This document shows, piece after piece, positions 52,085 through 53,119 of a stretch of DNA of 53,119 nucleotides (position 1 is the first letter of the stretch; every line of letters begins with the position of its first letter). A program made the translations under genes and the position numbers. This stretch comes from Haemophilus sp. (GTDB taxonomy: Bacteria; Pseudomonadota; Gammaproteobacteria; Enterobacterales; Pasteurellaceae). Location of the stretch: NCBI GenBank assembly GCA_019423005.1, contig JAHZCF010000019.1:1-53119 (forward strand), given 5' to 3'. The notes under the pieces were generated by a model. The model did not search any database and had not been told where the DNA came from. It was given only the letters and a program-made list of their open reading frames with translations.

Positions 52085-52885
52085 ATGTCAGAAGAACAAT
52101 CCAAACCCTTGGCCGCATTTCTTGCGATATTGCCAATTGGGTTGCTATTAATGGTCGATTTTTTTATAGAATCTTTGCAACTTGCTGAAAAATTGATTCC
52201 TCATTTAGCCTTTGGCGTGCTGATTGCCCAATTGCTTTGTTTAGTTGCCTTTATTAAAGGCGAAATTTGCCCAGGGCAGCGTGGACGTTTAATTAAAGCA
52301 AATGTCTGTTTTGCACTTTATTGGTTCATTTGGCTAGGGATGAGCTTGGCCTCACCACATCATTACGTGATGACTGATATTGTCAGTTTATGCGGGTTAT
52401 CTGCCGTATATGCAGTATGGAAACAACCTAAAGATGAAGTCGCTCGCCGTGGTTTTCTCTTAATGGCATCTTTGGTGAGTGGATTTGGTGTCATTGCCTA
52501 TTTGATGATTTTCTTCGGCAATCCAACACCGAATTTCATGCAATATAACCCACTAGCACAAGCTTTAATGGGTGTATTGTTAGCGAATTTATGTTTGTCC
52601 GTTTCTCGTAATCGTCTGCAAGGTTTCATTGCGTTACTGCCGTTATTGATGATTTTACTGCTTGCGATTAATGCATTGGCAGTACTGATTTTTATTATTT
52701 ATCAAGGCACAAGTGCGGTCGTTTTTTCGAACGTTTTCGCATACGGCATTTATTTTCTGCTTCACTTAGTGATAGCGGGTGTATTGCTCTTACACAGTGT
52801 AAAGAAATGGAAGCTCAGCTATAATAGCCTACTCATTTTGTTTTTTATGGCGGCGAGTTTGCCAGTCTGGGGGATGTTTATTTAA
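52085..52885 (+). CDS. Polytopic membrane protein of unknown function
   Basis: The 266-residue protein has about eight hydrophobic segments (for example 10-30, 38-60, 75-93, 97-112, 125-145, 155-170, 185-207, 215-240). A short charged N-terminus (MSEEQSKP) and connecting loops with GEICPGQRGRLIK and WKQPKDEVARR complete it. I do not recognise a family with confidence. The stop codon overlaps the next ATG by one base (TAATG), which implies translational coupling with the EamA transporter downstream. An uptake sequence lies at about 52710. Confidence 0.7.
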   Translation: MSEEQSKPLAAFLAILPIGLLLMVDFFIESLQLAEKLIPHLAFGVLIAQLLCLVAFIKGEICPGQRGRLIKANVCFALYWFIWLGMSLASPHHYVMTDIVSLCGLSAVYAVWKQPKDEVARRGFLLMASLVSGFGVIAYLMIFFGNPTPNFMQYNPLAQALMGVLLANLCLSVSRNRLQGFIALLPLLMILLLAINALAVLIFIIYQGTSAVVFSNVFAYGIYFLLHLVIAGVLLLHSVKKWKLSYNSLLILFFMAASLPVWGMFI

Positions 52886-53119
52886 TGGATAAAATCAAAT
52901 CTTACGCCGCTCCGATGTTAGTGGTGGGGTGTGTGCTATTCGGTTTAGGAAGCCTGATTGTGAAATTTGTGCCAGTGGGTGGTTATGCCATTGCATTTTG
53001 GCGTTTATTGATTGCTTCTTTTATTTTCTGGTTTGTAATGAAATTAAAAAGACAACGTTTTCCTAAAAGCCGTAAAGCGATCATGTATGCCGTATTATCC
53101 GGTATCTTTTTAGCCTTTG
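52885..53119 (+). CDS. EamA/DMT-superfamily transporter (N-terminal part; 3' end outside window)
   Basis: The first 78 residues are visible. A membrane segment with VVGCVLFGLGSLIVKFVPVGGYAIAFWRLLIASFIFW is the typical start of the first EamA repeat (conserved P/G-x-x-x-A-F-W-R). A basic loop (KLKRQRFPKSRKA) and a second helix follow. Such proteins export metabolites or amino acids; the substrate cannot be inferred. The start overlaps the upstream stop. Confidence 0.85.
   Translation, partial: MDKIKSYAAPMLVVGCVLFGLGSLIVKFVPVGGYAIAFWRLLIASFIFWFVMKLKRQRFPKSRKAIMYAVLSGIFLAF

Overview
The window is a chromosomal segment of a Pasteurellaceae gammaproteobacterium, most likely Haemophilus and plausibly H. 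parainfluenzae. Three things point there. The 9-bp uptake signal sequence AAGTGCGGT or its complement occurs about 40 times by eye. The base composition is low-GC. Gene blocks such as fur-fldA-ybfF/seqA-menE-mscK-aroC-mepA-yfcA-lpxM and apt-dnaX run in a Haemophilus-like order. The species is an inference; the sequence gives no direct species marker.

Layout. 1-3134: 3' end of modF, the membrane pair qmcA-ybbJ, a flavodoxin-fold oxidoreductase and a TorD-family chaperone. 3233-9030: gyrA, ycaO, yegP-like and a yafS-like methyltransferase. 9041-11927: gloB, hemA and a secreted phosphodiester-glycosidase-family protein. 12051-12441: a stable-RNA operon tRNA-Met(CAU), tRNA-Leu(UAG), tRNA-Gln(UUG) x2. 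12522-14585: a small anchored protein of unknown function and prfC. 15074-19519: an accessory six-gene locus. 19664-22813: purC, a yeeZ-like gene and argG. 22869-35051: a complete sulfate uptake and reduction regulon, with cysTWA facing left and sbp-cysG-cysH-cysD-cysN-cysJ-cysI facing right. 35145-49954: fur and fldA (leftward), ybfF, seqA-menE-mscK-aroC-mepA-yfcA-lpxM, then apt-dnaX-yedI. 50020-53119: proA and yicG (leftward), an unknown membrane protein and the 5' end of an EamA transporter.

The most interesting region is 15074-19519. It looks like a self-contained curli-like secretion locus. A CsgG-type outer-membrane lipoprotein carries extra peptidoglycan-binding and DUF4384-like domains. 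It sits with two small secreted repeat proteins, a small secreted two-cysteine protein, a Sel1/TPR periplasmic protein and a secreted pentapeptide-repeat protein. The same degenerate repeat (roughly Q-S/T-x-x-V/I-x-G-x-V-x-N-x-A/S-x-G-G-x-K-A/S) appears in both repeat proteins and at the N-terminus of the pentapeptide protein. This suggests co-secreted, co-assembling amyloid-like subunits. The operon is preceded by a 488-bp AT-rich leader, interrupted by a strong hairpin terminator after the second subunit gene, and closed by another terminator.

Other notable points. GyrA carries Phe at position 84, where Ser is wild type; this is the classic fluoroquinolone-resistance position. CysH has the Fe-S cysteine pattern of APS reductases and no APS kinase gene is present, so sulfate reduction probably bypasses PAPS. 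Three copies of an 11-bp element at exact 20-bp spacing lie in front of fldA-fur. Inverted pairs of uptake sequences form hairpins at several gene ends.
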